DNA from: Rhodococcus opacus
GTDB lineage: Bacteria > Actinomycetota > Actinomycetes > Mycobacteriales > Mycobacteriaceae
Assembly (NCBI RefSeq): GCF_012396235.1
Contig: NZ_JAAXPA010000005.1
Location: 186,001-250,000 of the forward strand
Direction of reading: 5' to 3'
Length of the DNA stretch: 64,000 nt
Below, piece by piece: positions 49,785-58,266 of the stretch (positions are counted from its first letter, which is position 1; each line of letters starts with the position of its first letter). The translations under genes and the position numbers were made by a program. The notes beneath the pieces were generated by a model, which saw only the letters and a program-made list of their open reading frames with translations, made no database searches and was not told the DNA's origin.

Positions 49785-50798
49785 ATGGCATTCGACGCCA
49801 AGAATTTCGAGTACCAGAACCCCCCTGAGGCCGACCATCTGTGGGTCGAGACGATCCTGTTCCCGATTGTGATTCCGGAAGCGAATCTCTACACCTTGAT
49901 CTACACCAACGTGCGTCCCAGTCTCGGGGTGATGTGGAACCAGGTCATGGTCTGCGGTTCGCTCACCGACACCCGCGCGGAACTGCTGCACTACAACGAG
50001 AATCCGCATCTCCCTGCGCCGGCATCCTTCACGCGGATCGATTCGCCGATCGGACTGTCGATCGATGCGGTGGACGCACCGCGCAAGTTCCGCATCGACT
50101 ACGTCGCCGACGACGGCACCGAGATCCACGTCGACTGGGTGAATCTCATGGACCCGTTCGACATTCACGATCCGAAGCACAGCCCGCAGGCCGGCGCGGC
50201 CCCGGACATCCACGCCGACCTGGAGGTCGGTGCGCACAAGTCCGTCGGGCACGGCGATGCCACCGGGCGTGCGACCGGGAGGATGATCGTTCGCGGCCGC
50301 GAGTACATCGTGGATTCCATCGAGCGGATGGATCGGAGTTGGGGACCGCGTGACCCCATGAAGGCCGGAAAGCCGAACCACATCGTGTCGGCGACCTTCG
50401 GTGAAGACCTCGCCTTCCACATGATCTGTCCCTGGAATCCCGAGGCGGCAAACCCGAACGCTTTCCAGCTCTCGCACGGATACGTGTTGGACGACGGCGA
50501 GGTCTACGGCCTCACCGACGAACTGGAGATGACCAGCACGCACCTCGGAATGGTGTGTACCGGCATCGACATGACGGTCACCGATGTGCGCGGGAAGAAG
50601 TTCCGACTCCAGGCCACGCCCCACATCGGGGCGCCCTGGATCGCGGCGCCGACCGCGATGGTGCACAACGCCCTGATGCGCTGGACCTGCGCGGGCCGGG
50701 AGGGCTACGGGGTCGTCATGAGTACTCGGCACCTGTCCGAGTTGAATCGGAAGTTCGGGCGATTCCAGGCCGAGACACGCGGACTTGTCTGCGTCTGA
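49785..50798 (+). CDS. CrtC/lipocalin-like protein (DUF7064-like)
   Basis: A 337-residue beta-rich protein without signal peptide. I recognise it only as a member of the family related to carotenoid 1,2-hydratase (CrtC) and AttH lipocalins: an N-terminal half with WVETILFPIV and a central VDSIERMDRSWGPRD motif, which corresponds to the conserved RDHSWG-type signature. CrtC adds water to a terminal terpenoid double bond. A second, distant relative is at 52964-53980. ATG 49785 is preferred because GAGGA lies ten bases upstream. Position after an acid transporter suggests a catabolic role; the reaction is not known. Confidence 0.6.
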   Translation: MAFDAKNFEYQNPPEADHLWVETILFPIVIPEANLYTLIYTNVRPSLGVMWNQVMVCGSLTDTRAELLHYNENPHLPAPASFTRIDSPIGLSIDAVDAPRKFRIDYVADDGTEIHVDWVNLMDPFDIHDPKHSPQAGAAPDIHADLEVGAHKSVGHGDATGRATGRMIVRGREYIVDSIERMDRSWGPRDPMKAGKPNHIVSATFGEDLAFHMICPWNPEAANPNAFQLSHGYVLDDGEVYGLTDELEMTSTHLGMVCTGIDMTVTDVRGKKFRLQATPHIGAPWIAAPTAMVHNALMRWTCAGREGYGVVMSTRHLSELNRKFGRFQAETRGLVCV

Positions 50799-50862
50799 GC
50801 GACCCGCCGGAACCTCGGGTGCGGCGTGCTGGAGACCCTTTTCGGATGCTGCGAAGTCGGAC

Positions 50863-50874
50863 TATCATCCCGGT
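50863..50874 (+). promoter_or_regulatory. -10 element of a probable leaderless IclR mRNA
   Basis: TATCAT (50863-50868) lies six bases before the ATG at 50875. There is no ribosome site, so transcription probably begins at or next to the start codon. Confidence 0.5.
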
Positions 50875-51669
50875 ATGAGGACGAGGCCGATCAGTAAGCC
50901 GACTTACATGATCGAGTCCGTGCACAATGCGCTTCTGCTGCTGAACGCAGTCCGCGACCACGGCAGCCTCCGGTTGAAGGACGCCGCCGAAGAGATTGGC
51001 GTGGCCGAATCGACTGCCCACCGACTGCTGGCCATGTTGGTCTACCACGGCTTCGTCGTCCAGGACGAATCACGGCGGTACCTACCAGGGCCGTCGATGG
51101 GAGTCGGGCCCACCGGTTCGTCCTGGACCCGGACATTCCGCGACGCCTGCCTCGACTCGATGCACGAACTGTCTTCTCTGACAGGGGAGACCGTGAATCT
51201 GGTCGTGCGGACCGGGGTCGAGTCGCGAGTGATCGGAGCCGTCGAGTCGGAGCGGCTGCTCCGGGTCGGTAATCGTCAGGGGCACGTCCCGCCTGCACGA
51301 ACGTCGGCCGGCGGCCGGGTGCTGCTCGCGCAACTCGACGACACTGCACTCGCCGATCTCTATCGGTCCGACCATGCGCTCTCGGCCGCCCGGCTGTCGC
51401 CGGCGGAGTTCGCTCAGCTGCAGAGGGAACTGCGAGCGGTGGCCGAGAAGGGTTACGCGACAGCGGTCGACACGGTCGAGGTCGGCTTGTCCTCCGTCGC
51501 GGTCTGCCTGCGTAACGGCGAGGGTGTGGCTCTCGGCGCTCTGGTCGTGGCGATGCCGACAACCAGGTTTCATGCGAGCCTGGAGTCGGGACTGGTCAGC
51601 CAGATGCGCAGAACCGCAGCGGGAATCGAGTCTCGCATTCGTGACTTGAGGTCGTCCGACGCCGCATGA
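50875..51669 (+). CDS. IclR family transcriptional regulator
   Basis: A 264-residue regulator with an N-terminal winged helix-turn-helix (VHNALLLLNAVRDHGSLRLKDAAEEIGVAESTAHRLLAMLV) and a C-terminal GAF-like effector domain of the IclR type (TGETVNLVVRTGVESRVIGAVES, TSAGGRVLLAQL). IclR proteins sense aromatic or small organic acids and usually regulate neighbouring catabolic genes. Its promoter seems to give a leaderless message. The CrtC-like, kinase and transporter genes upstream are candidate targets. Confidence 0.9.
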   Translation: MRTRPISKPTYMIESVHNALLLLNAVRDHGSLRLKDAAEEIGVAESTAHRLLAMLVYHGFVVQDESRRYLPGPSMGVGPTGSSWTRTFRDACLDSMHELSSLTGETVNLVVRTGVESRVIGAVESERLLRVGNRQGHVPPARTSAGGRVLLAQLDDTALADLYRSDHALSAARLSPAEFAQLQRELRAVAEKGYATAVDTVEVGLSSVAVCLRNGEGVALGALVVAMPTTRFHASLESGLVSQMRRTAAGIESRIRDLRSSDAA

Positions 51670-51796
51670 CACGGGCCGCGGTGACGGCATCCGGCACTAC
51701 TTTTCCGCACACGCGCACCTTCTGGGCCTCGGCAGCGAGTGCGGGAACCGAGAAGGTGAGCGTCAATGGATGGTGGGAGCCGTCAGTCCGACGCCG

Positions 51797-52318
51797 TCAG
51801 CGCGCGGCCCTAGCGCGGATGCCCATCGCACCGCAGACGGGGGCGGGCCAGTCGACGTCGGTGCGGGCGAGTTCCCGGTCGACGGCGTCGGCGACGTCGT
51901 CCGCGAAGGACACGACCCGGCGACTGGTGAGGTCGACGTGGGTCGCGGTGACCTCGAGTGTGCTGGCGAGGCGCTCGGTGGTGTCGTCGACGAGGAAGGC
52001 CATGGCGTGGACGACTTTGTCGGAGCGTTCCACGATCCGCGCGTGCACCGACACGCGATCGCCGACGTGGACTTCCGCGTGGTAGCGGATGTGATGCTCC
52101 GCGGTGAAGAATCCCTGGTCACGGGTGGTGCGGTAGTCGTCGGTTATGCCCATCCGATCGAACACTTCCGCGATCGCCTGCGCCTCGAGATCGAAATAGT
52201 GGCGGATGTTCATGTGGCCGTTCTCGTCCTCGTAGGCGGACGGAACGAGCACGGGCCCGCACTCGCGGGGTAGTGCAACCACCTGGTGGTATGAGGGGAT
52301 TCCGGCTGGTGACGTCAT
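51797..52318 (-). CDS. 4-hydroxybenzoyl-CoA thioesterase-family protein
   Basis: A 173-residue single-hotdog thioesterase. The family signature DENGHMNIRHYFDLEAQ is near residue 25, with the catalytic Asp region and GHMN. It would release free acids from acyl-CoA, perhaps to recover CoA when intermediates pile up. The start ATG at 52318 lies six bases after a TATTAT -10 with no ribosome site, so the mRNA is probably leaderless. It is divergent from the TetR gene and shares its TAACGATCGTTA operator. The longer in-frame opening upstream runs antisense through the TetR gene. Confidence 0.87.
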   Translation of the reverse strand: MTSPAGIPSYHQVVALPRECGPVLVPSAYEDENGHMNIRHYFDLEAQAIAEVFDRMGITDDYRTTRDQGFFTAEHHIRYHAEVHVGDRVSVHARIVERSDKVVHAMAFLVDDTTERLASTLEVTATHVDLTSRRVVSFADDVADAVDRELARTDVDWPAPVCGAMGIRARAAR

Positions 52319-52324
52319 CGGTCC

Positions 52325-52357
52325 ATAATAACGATCGTTAACAGCGAGTGCTAGAAT
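52325..52357. promoter_or_regulatory. Divergent leaderless promoters around a TetR-type operator
   Basis: The palindrome TAACGATCGTTA (52329-52340) overlaps the TATTAT -10 of the thioesterase gene (52325-52330, minus strand) and the -35 of the TetR gene, whose TAGAAT -10 is at 52352-52357 after a 17-base spacer. Both start codons are six bases from their -10 elements. One bound dimer would block both genes. Confidence 0.7.
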
Positions 52358-52363
52358 GCAACT

Positions 52364-52915
52364 GTGGACCGGAACAGGAAGATCCTCGACACCGCCGCAG
52401 AGCTGTTCTACGAAAAAGGCTTTCACGGAACGAGTGTCGATGAATTGGGCTCCCGCGCCGGTCTGAGCGGTCCTGCCATCTACCGCCATTTCTCCGGCAA
52501 GGACGAGATTCTGGCCACCCTGTTCGACGAGGCGATGGACGAGTTGATCGGCGCCACCGAACCGGTGCACGAGGACGCGGATCTCGATCTCCAGCGGATG
52601 ATCCGCCACCACGCTCTCTACGCTGCCCGGCACCGCCATCTCGTGAACGTCAGCCAGCGGGAGGACCGGTCGCTGGTCGATCCGTGGCGGAAGGCGATCA
52701 ACCGCCGGCGCAAGCAGTACGTCCAGGGGTGGGAGGCCGCGGTGACGCGGTCGATCCCCGCCGCGTCGCCGGCGGAGGTTTCGGTGGCAACCCAGTCCTG
52801 CCTGGGCATGATCTTCTCGATCGCGTACTGGCCCGCCAAGGTGACCCGCACCGCAGGGCTGGCCGATCACATGGTGCGGATGGCGACCGAGGGCCTGGAC
52901 GCTTTCCGTAAGTAG
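52364..52915 (+). CDS. TetR family transcriptional regulator
   Basis: A 183-residue repressor: N-terminal helix-turn-helix (ILDTAAELFYEKGFHGTSVDELGSRAGLSGPAIYRHF, residues about 6-43) and a TetR_C-like ligand domain (from about 60). It resembles KstR2/FadR-type actinobacterial TetR proteins that bind acyl-CoAs. It probably represses itself and the divergent thioesterase through TAACGATCGTTA, and by the same sequence the MenB-like gene at 35595 and the F420-type gene at 62292. The GTG start is at the presumed transcription start, so the mRNA is leaderless. Its stop codon lies within the terminator stem. Confidence 0.92.
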   Translation: MDRNRKILDTAAELFYEKGFHGTSVDELGSRAGLSGPAIYRHFSGKDEILATLFDEAMDELIGATEPVHEDADLDLQRMIRHHALYAARHRHLVNVSQREDRSLVDPWRKAINRRRKQYVQGWEAAVTRSIPAASPAEVSVATQSCLGMIFSIAYWPAKVTRTAGLADHMVRMATEGLDAFRK

Positions 52916-52959
52916 TACTGCCTCTGCACCTACCGATAGGTGCAGAGGCAGTACTACTT
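52910..52959. terminator. Very long perfect terminator hairpin
   Basis: A perfect 23-bp stem with a CCGA loop begins inside the last codons of the TetR gene and ends five bases before the convergent CrtC-like gene. It should work in both directions. Confidence 0.85.
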
Positions 52960-52963
52960 CGGA

Positions 52964-53980
52964 TTATGGTGCGAGGCTGGGGCGGTACGTGTAAGAGGAT
53001 GACCGCGACAGCGCGAATTCGAAAATCCCGTACCCGGTCTGGCCGTTCCACCCGAACGTGCAGCAACGGTCGGTGAGGGCGGAGTCGAGAGTCTTCGGGC
53101 CCACGGTTCCGTCGAGGGGATAGACGTCGAACTCTTCGTGGTCGCGGCCACGAACCTTGCCGTGGTGTCCGCCATAGCCGCCGCCTGCCATATAGCCGCC
53201 GCCTGCGGAGGCGTCCGCGTCGACGCGGTAGGTCGCACCGCCGGCAGTTACCACCTCCACTGCGCCGCTGACGAGGTCGTTGCCCGAGGTGAACAACAGG
53301 TCGTGCCGGACGTCGGTGATGTCGTCGAGTCCGCCGTCGTCGTGCATGACGGCGCCTTCCAGCAGAATTCGGCCACCTCGACGGTCCTCGACGAGCAGAA
53401 ATCCGAACGTGCGGTCCGGGAACTGCGCCTGGTACCAGATGTGCAGGCCCTGCCCGCCGGACATGGTGCGTACCCCGCGGGAACGGTCCCGCAGTCCGTA
53501 CCAGCCCGCGACGTCGGTGGTGGTTCCGTCGAGGGCGAGTGTGCCCTCGTACCGGCCGGGCTGGAACAGGTGGTCGAACGAGGTGACGTTTCCGTCGGTG
53601 TTCTCCACATCCACCGACCCGAGCCAATACGGTGCACGGGCGTGCCACAGAAGATCCAGTTCAAGTCCGGTCTTGTTCTCGCCCAGCTGGATTCGCCAGG
53701 TTGAATTGTCGTCGACCGTCTCCCACCTCAGTGGTCCGACGGAGGCGCCGTCGGTCTCGGAGTGTTCGGTGGAGTAGCGGAGGTTGCGCTGCTCGGACTC
53801 CGTGGTCAGGACGACGAAGCCGTCCACGACGTTGCGGGGCGGGTAGACCCCGGCGCCGAGGATCACCGACGGCGCGGTACGCCCGTCCGGGTGAAGGTTG
53901 AACATGAACCGGTCGAAGAACTTCTCCGGCATGTCCTCGGTGGCGCGAGTCACCAAGGCGTCGTGAAATCCGCCAGTCAT
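52964..53980 (-). CDS. CrtC/lipocalin-like protein, second copy
   Basis: A 338-residue beta-rich protein, distantly related to that at 49785. The central motif GLRDRSRGVRTMSG matches the CrtC-type RDHSWG signature, followed by GLHIWYQAQFPDR. Late in the protein there is a glycine-rich insertion (GGGYMAGGGYGGHHG), and the N-terminus (LHPDGRTAPSVILGAGVYPP) fits the same family. It overlaps the stop of the upstream MFS gene (ATGA), so both are made together under two FadR-like operators. A terpenoid hydratase, isomerase or ligand-binding role is possible. Confidence 0.6.
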   Translation of the reverse strand: MTGGFHDALVTRATEDMPEKFFDRFMFNLHPDGRTAPSVILGAGVYPPRNVVDGFVVLTTESEQRNLRYSTEHSETDGASVGPLRWETVDDNSTWRIQLGENKTGLELDLLWHARAPYWLGSVDVENTDGNVTSFDHLFQPGRYEGTLALDGTTTDVAGWYGLRDRSRGVRTMSGGQGLHIWYQAQFPDRTFGFLLVEDRRGGRILLEGAVMHDDGGLDDITDVRHDLLFTSGNDLVSGAVEVVTAGGATYRVDADASAGGGYMAGGGYGGHHGKVRGRDHEEFDVYPLDGTVGPKTLDSALTDRCCTFGWNGQTGYGIFEFALSRSSSYTYRPSLAP

Positions 53981-55269
53981 ACGTGCTCCTTTTCTTCGAC
54001 GCTGACATTGTCGGCGCCGATCTCGCGATGGTCCAGGGTGAAGCGGTAGGAGCCCATCATCAGCAGGCAGGCGATGGCGATTCCGACCAGCGCGATGATC
54101 GGCAGCGCGCCGGCACTGTAGGAACCGGTGGCGCTGTAGACCTGTCCGAGCAGGAAGATGCCGAACGCCGACCCTTGCGCGTAGAGGAAGTAGATGAATC
54201 CCAGCACCCGGCCGTAGGAGTGCTTGGGGAAGTATCGGCTCACCATGTAGGCGGCGAGATCACCCTCGGACCCCAGGCCCAGGCCGATCAGGGCCGCGCC
54301 GACGAACAGAAGGCCGGTCTGCGACGACGTGATCATGAAGAAGACCCCGACCCCGCACAGTGCGAAGATGATCGAGCCGATGGCGGGGGCGTAGAACCGG
54401 TCCAGCAGGTAGCCCACCAACAGTCGCGCGGCGATCGACGCCAGGCTCAGAACAGACAGGATCGAGACGGCGGTGCCCTGGCTGATGCCCTTGTCCGTGG
54501 TCATGGGCACCACCTGGGACATCAAGCCGAACGTCGCCGAGGACACCAGGAAGATGGCGACGGACAGCAACCAGAACTGCCGGTACTTCCTCGCCACGGT
54601 GAGCAGCGATTCCCCGGCCATCCGGCCTTCCAGACGTGCGGCCTTGCGCTCGGCTTCGTGTTCGGCGGGCATTCGGGTGACGAAGGCGTAGACCGCGGCC
54701 GGGATGACCGTGCACAGTGCGCCGATGACCAGGAACGCCAGGCGCCATCCGCCGATGCTGAGCATCCAGTTGGCCAGATACGGCATGAGTACCCCGCACG
54801 AGCCGAGGCCGGCCATGAGGATGCCCAGCGCCATGCCGCGACGGTCCTGGAACCACGCGCTCACCACGGTCGAGTGCGCCACCGGGTTCACGGCGCCCGC
54901 TCCGGCACCGATCACCACGCAGAGCAGGTAGAAGACGAGTTGGTTGTTCGGCAGGGTGGCCATCAGCATCAGGCCGATTCCGAACGCCAGCGACATCGGA
55001 ACCGACGGGATCTTGGGACCGTACCGGTCGATGAGAAAGCCCAGGATGACGATGCTGATACCCACCAGCACCGTCTCGATGGACAGACCGTTGCTGATGA
55101 CGCTTCGTTCCCAGCCGAATTCCGCGGTCATCGGCTTGCCCAGGATGTTGAACAAGACGTTCACCGCGGTCGTGCCGAACAACAGAGTCAGAAAGCCTGT
55201 CACCACATACCACCAGCGGTTCAGATGCCGCGTGGGCGCCTGCAACCCAGTCGTGCCGACTGCGCTCAT
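53977..55269 (-). CDS. MFS transporter (monocarboxylate/OFA-like)
   Basis: A 430-residue twelve-segment transporter. The segment 1-2 region (WWYVVTGFLTLLFGTTAVNV), GFLIDRYGPK between segments 2 and 3, and WFQDRRGMALGI after segment 4 are typical of the oxalate/formate and monocarboxylate porters. It would import an organic acid. A good AGGAGC ribosome site precedes the ATG. Two exact GGACAGTCC sites lie about 100 bases upstream, which ties the gene to the GntR-controlled set. The next gene, overlapping by four bases, encodes the CrtC-like protein. Confidence 0.9.
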   Translation of the reverse strand: MSAVGTTGLQAPTRHLNRWWYVVTGFLTLLFGTTAVNVLFNILGKPMTAEFGWERSVISNGLSIETVLVGISIVILGFLIDRYGPKIPSVPMSLAFGIGLMLMATLPNNQLVFYLLCVVIGAGAGAVNPVAHSTVVSAWFQDRRGMALGILMAGLGSCGVLMPYLANWMLSIGGWRLAFLVIGALCTVIPAAVYAFVTRMPAEHEAERKAARLEGRMAGESLLTVARKYRQFWLLSVAIFLVSSATFGLMSQVVPMTTDKGISQGTAVSILSVLSLASIAARLLVGYLLDRFYAPAIGSIIFALCGVGVFFMITSSQTGLLFVGAALIGLGLGSEGDLAAYMVSRYFPKHSYGRVLGFIYFLYAQGSAFGIFLLGQVYSATGSYSAGALPIIALVGIAIACLLMMGSYRFTLDHREIGADNVSVEEKEHV

Positions 55270-55363
55270 GGAAGCTCCTGTCGATTGATATCGGTAGTCG
55301 GGGGCGGCGATGCCGCGCAGGGGATCCCATGGTCAGTGGTCTCCGTCACAAATAACACCATAT

Positions 55364-55389
55364 GGACAGTCCAAAGTAAAGGACAGTCC
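55364..55389 (-). promoter_or_regulatory. Two tandem FadR-like operators GGACAGTCC
   Basis: Two identical palindromes, 55364-55372 and 55381-55389, with 17 bases between their starts, lie upstream of the MFS/CrtC-like operon and next to an ATATGG element. The second copy is ten bases from the end of the dehydrogenase gene. Tandem sites suggest cooperative binding. Confidence 0.65.
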
Positions 55390-55398
55390 AAAACGGAA

Positions 55399-56640
55399 CT
55401 AGCGGGGGGACGAGAAGTCGAACATCCTGCTCGCGATGCGTCGCAGCTGCAGCTCGTCCGTGCCCTCGGTGATGCGGTAGCGACGGTGGTGGCGGTAGAT
55501 GTGCTCGAACTGCTTGTGACGGGAGTATCCGACGCCGCCGTGGATCTGGATCGCGCGGTCGGCCGCCCGGCAGGCGAGCTGGTTGCTACGCAGGTTCACC
55601 ATCGCGACCTTGTCGGTGACGGCCGTCTTCCCGAGCTCGTCCATCATCGCCGCGGTCTTGTAGATCGTGTTGCGGATCAGTTCCGCATCGGTCTGGAGTT
55701 CCACCAATTGCCACTGGATGCCCTGATGCTCGTGCAGCAGTTTCCCGAAGACGACGCGTTCCTGCGCGTACCTCACGCTCTCGTCGATGCAGTACTGCGC
55801 GGCACCGAGCGACGACGCCGCCTGCCGGATCCGGTTCTCGTGGACGAACAGCTGCGCGCAGTCGAGACCGCGCCCGACCTCCCCGACCACGGCACCCACC
55901 GGGACCCGCACGTCGTCGAGATGAACCTCCGAGTGGTCGCTGGGCATGTTGAACGTCCAGTGGTTGAACGGAACAGAGAAGCCCGGTGCGTTCGTTGGTA
56001 CCAAGAACGCGGTGATCCCGTCCGCCTCGCCTGCCTGCCCGGACGTGCGGGCGAACACGAGGTCGACCTCAGAGCAGTCGACGAGGCTGTTGAAGCGCTT
56101 CGCCCCGTTGATGATCCAGTCGTCCCCGTCCCGTCGGGCGGTCGTTTCCAGGTAGTTGGCGTCGCTACCGTGTCCGGGCTCGGTGAGGCCGAACGCGATC
56201 TCGAGGTCTCCGCGGATCAACGGTTCGAGGTACTGCTCCCGCTGCTCGTCGGTGCCGTACTCGTGCAGCACGAGGGCGAGCGGCAGGTTCGCGACCACCG
56301 ACGCCTCGTCGGCGTGCGGGAAGTGCAGACCGGAACCCCTGGTGAGAAGGTATTCGCGGACGACGGCCATCGCGAGGTTGCTGCCGTCGTTCCCGCCGAG
56401 GGCCTGCGGCAACGGGAACCGGAAGAATCCGGCGGCGTCGGATCGACGTCGGGCCTCGAGCAGCAGTTCGCGCCATTCCTGTTTCGGGAACCCGTCCCGT
56501 TCCCAGTCCGTGCGGGCGTACTCGCGTCGATGGTCGAAGAACTGCGGGTGCTTGGCCTCGAGCGGCGCGATCTCGCGATCGATGAACGCGTCGAGGTCGG
56601 TGACGAACTGCTGCACGTCGTCGGGAATGGTCCAGTCCAT
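55399..56640 (-). CDS. Acyl-CoA dehydrogenase, ACAD11/LvaC-like subgroup
   Basis: A 413-residue acyl-CoA dehydrogenase. FAD-binding reads AFGLTEPGHGSDANYLETTA; the catalytic glutamate of the MCAD position is present in ITEGTDELQ. The HGSDA/ETTA motif and the WERDGFPKQEWRELL region resemble the subgroup that includes ACAD11 and LvaC, which remove phosphate from phosphorylated hydroxyacyl-CoAs made by APH-type kinases. Two such kinases lie at 46617 and 58267. Start 56640 has GGAGGACGCC upstream; the in-frame stretch before it is not coding. A plain dehydrogenase is the alternative. Confidence 0.88.
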   Translation of the reverse strand: MDWTIPDDVQQFVTDLDAFIDREIAPLEAKHPQFFDHRREYARTDWERDGFPKQEWRELLLEARRRSDAAGFFRFPLPQALGGNDGSNLAMAVVREYLLTRGSGLHFPHADEASVVANLPLALVLHEYGTDEQREQYLEPLIRGDLEIAFGLTEPGHGSDANYLETTARRDGDDWIINGAKRFNSLVDCSEVDLVFARTSGQAGEADGITAFLVPTNAPGFSVPFNHWTFNMPSDHSEVHLDDVRVPVGAVVGEVGRGLDCAQLFVHENRIRQAASSLGAAQYCIDESVRYAQERVVFGKLLHEHQGIQWQLVELQTDAELIRNTIYKTAAMMDELGKTAVTDKVAMVNLRSNQLACRAADRAIQIHGGVGYSRHKQFEHIYRHHRRYRITEGTDELQLRRIASRMFDFSSPR

Positions 56641-56791
56641 AAGGCGTCCTCCGGTTCGGGATCCGATGTGTCGGACGGTAGGGAGCGCCTGGGCACTCGG
56701 CCACGACGTCGCCGCGATGCACTGTTGATTTCTCCAGTGCCCGGACCGGCACGTCGTGTCGACACCGCGGCCGCCGTGGTTGCATGCGGTC

Positions 56792-57244
56792 ATGCTGAAG
56801 CTGAACGGGATCGACGAGTTGGTCGCGAGGGTCGGCGCCGACCTGGGCGCGACGGAGTGGTACGACGTGACGCAGGACCGCATCACGGCATTCGCTCGGG
56901 ATACCGACGACTTCGAGCGCATCCACCTCGACCCCGAGCGAGGCCGGGAGGCCGGATTCGGCGGCACGATCGCCCACGGGTTGTTCACGCTGTCCCTCGG
57001 GCCGAAGTTCCTCTACGAGATCTTCGAGATGACCGGGCACTCGCTGGGGCTCAACTACGGGTTCGACACGGTGCGCTTCCTGGGCCCCGCCCGGGTCGGT
57101 TCCCGGATCCGCATGACGGCGCGACTGCTCGACGCGCGGCCGATCGAGGGCGGATACCGGTTCACGATCCGGCAGACCTTCCAGATCGAGGGTCACGACA
57201 AGGCAGCCTGCGTCGCGGACGCGGTCGTGGCCTACTTCCACTGA
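56792..57244 (+). CDS. MaoC/NodN-type (R)-enoyl-CoA hydratase
   Basis: A 150-residue hotdog protein with the hydratase Asp and His (DTDDFERIHLDPERG) and GGTIAHGLFTLSL. It would hydrate a 2-enoyl-CoA to the 3R-hydroxy form; the N-terminus NGIDELVARVGADLG is typical of the NodN subgroup. The ATG at 56792 is at the family start, but there is no clear ribosome site; GTG at 56756 is possible. It is divergent from the dehydrogenase gene and lies 19 bases before a quinone-oxidoreductase-like gene. Confidence 0.88.
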   Translation: MLKLNGIDELVARVGADLGATEWYDVTQDRITAFARDTDDFERIHLDPERGREAGFGGTIAHGLFTLSLGPKFLYEIFEMTGHSLGLNYGFDTVRFLGPARVGSRIRMTARLLDARPIEGGYRFTIRQTFQIEGHDKAACVADAVVAYFH

Positions 57245-57263
57245 AGCAGAAGGAGAGACGTCC

Positions 57264-58256
57264 ATGCGTGCTGTCGTCGTCGAAGAGCTCACCGGTCCGC
57301 AGGCCGCGACGCTGGTGGAGATACCAGAACCGCACGGGTCCCACCCCCGGGCGGAGGGACAGCGACTGCTCGTCGACGTGCACGCCGCCGGGTTGTCGTT
57401 CATCGACCCGTTGCAGAGCTGGGGTAAGTACCAGAACGGTGTGCCGACTCCGTACGTGTGTGGCAGCGAGTACGCAGGTGTCGTCGTCGAGGCGCCGGAA
57501 GGGGCGGACTTCCGACCGGGCGACCGGGTCGGGGGAATCGTCTGGCACGGTGCCCTCGCCGACCGTGCGCTGGCACTGCCCGAGTACACGGTGAAGATTC
57601 CGGCGTCGATGTCGTTCGTCGAAGGTGCGGCGCTCTACATGAATTACTCGACGGCCTGGTACGCACTCCACCGGGCGCAGGTTCAGCCGGTCGAATACGT
57701 ACTCGTCCACGGCGCCGCGGGAGGGGTGGGCACCGCGGCCCTCGATCTCGCAGTGACGTTCGGGGTGAAGGCGATCGCCGTGGTCTCCAGCGACCGGAAG
57801 GAAGGGGTCGCGCGCCAGTGTGGAGCGCATGCGGTGGTGCGGTCGGACGGGCCGTGGCTCGACGAGGTGCGCGGTCTCACCGACGGGCGCGGTGTGCACG
57901 TGGTGATCGATCCGGTGGGCGGCGACCGGTTCACCGACTCGCTCCGCGCCCTGCGCCAGGGCGGCAGGCTCGTCGTCGTCGGATTCACCGGTGGCTCTAT
58001 CCCCACCGTCAAGGTCAACCGACTGCTCCACCGCAACCTCACCGTCACGGGAATCACCATGGACAACATGGAAACCGAGTATCCCGGGACATTACGGATG
58101 GTCCGGGACGCCGTCGAATCACTGGCCGCCGACGGGCGGATACGACCGTATGTCGGCGCGACGTTCCCGCTCGAACAGGCGGCGGCCGCACTGTGCGCGC
58201 TGGACGACCGGGCCGCGCTCGGCAAGGTCGTCGTCGAGGTGGTGCCGCCGGCCTGA
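57264..58256 (+). CDS. Zinc-independent medium-chain reductase (quinone oxidoreductase family)
   Basis: A 330-residue MDR protein without zinc ligands. The NADPH motif GAAGGVG is near residue 150, with the GSEYAGVVVE and PGDRVGGI segments of the quinone oxidoreductase/crotonyl reductase group. It could reduce an enoyl-CoA, enone or quinone; next to a MaoC hydratase, an acyl-CoA-linked role is plausible. It follows the hydratase in one unit. Confidence 0.9.
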   Translation: MRAVVVEELTGPQAATLVEIPEPHGSHPRAEGQRLLVDVHAAGLSFIDPLQSWGKYQNGVPTPYVCGSEYAGVVVEAPEGADFRPGDRVGGIVWHGALADRALALPEYTVKIPASMSFVEGAALYMNYSTAWYALHRAQVQPVEYVLVHGAAGGVGTAALDLAVTFGVKAIAVVSSDRKEGVARQCGAHAVVRSDGPWLDEVRGLTDGRGVHVVIDPVGGDRFTDSLRALRQGGRLVVVGFTGGSIPTVKVNRLLHRNLTVTGITMDNMETEYPGTLRMVRDAVESLAADGRIRPYVGATFPLEQAAAALCALDDRAALGKVVVEVVPPA

Positions 58257-58266
58257 CGACACAGAC

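Noticed and set aside
53983..57594. A 1203-codon open frame on the plus strand.
   Set aside because: It runs antisense to the MFS and dehydrogenase genes and then out of frame through the plus-strand MaoC-type and quinone-reductase genes. The protein is low-complexity, rich in Arg, Asp, Gly and His, with no family motif; it is a shadow caused by high GC.
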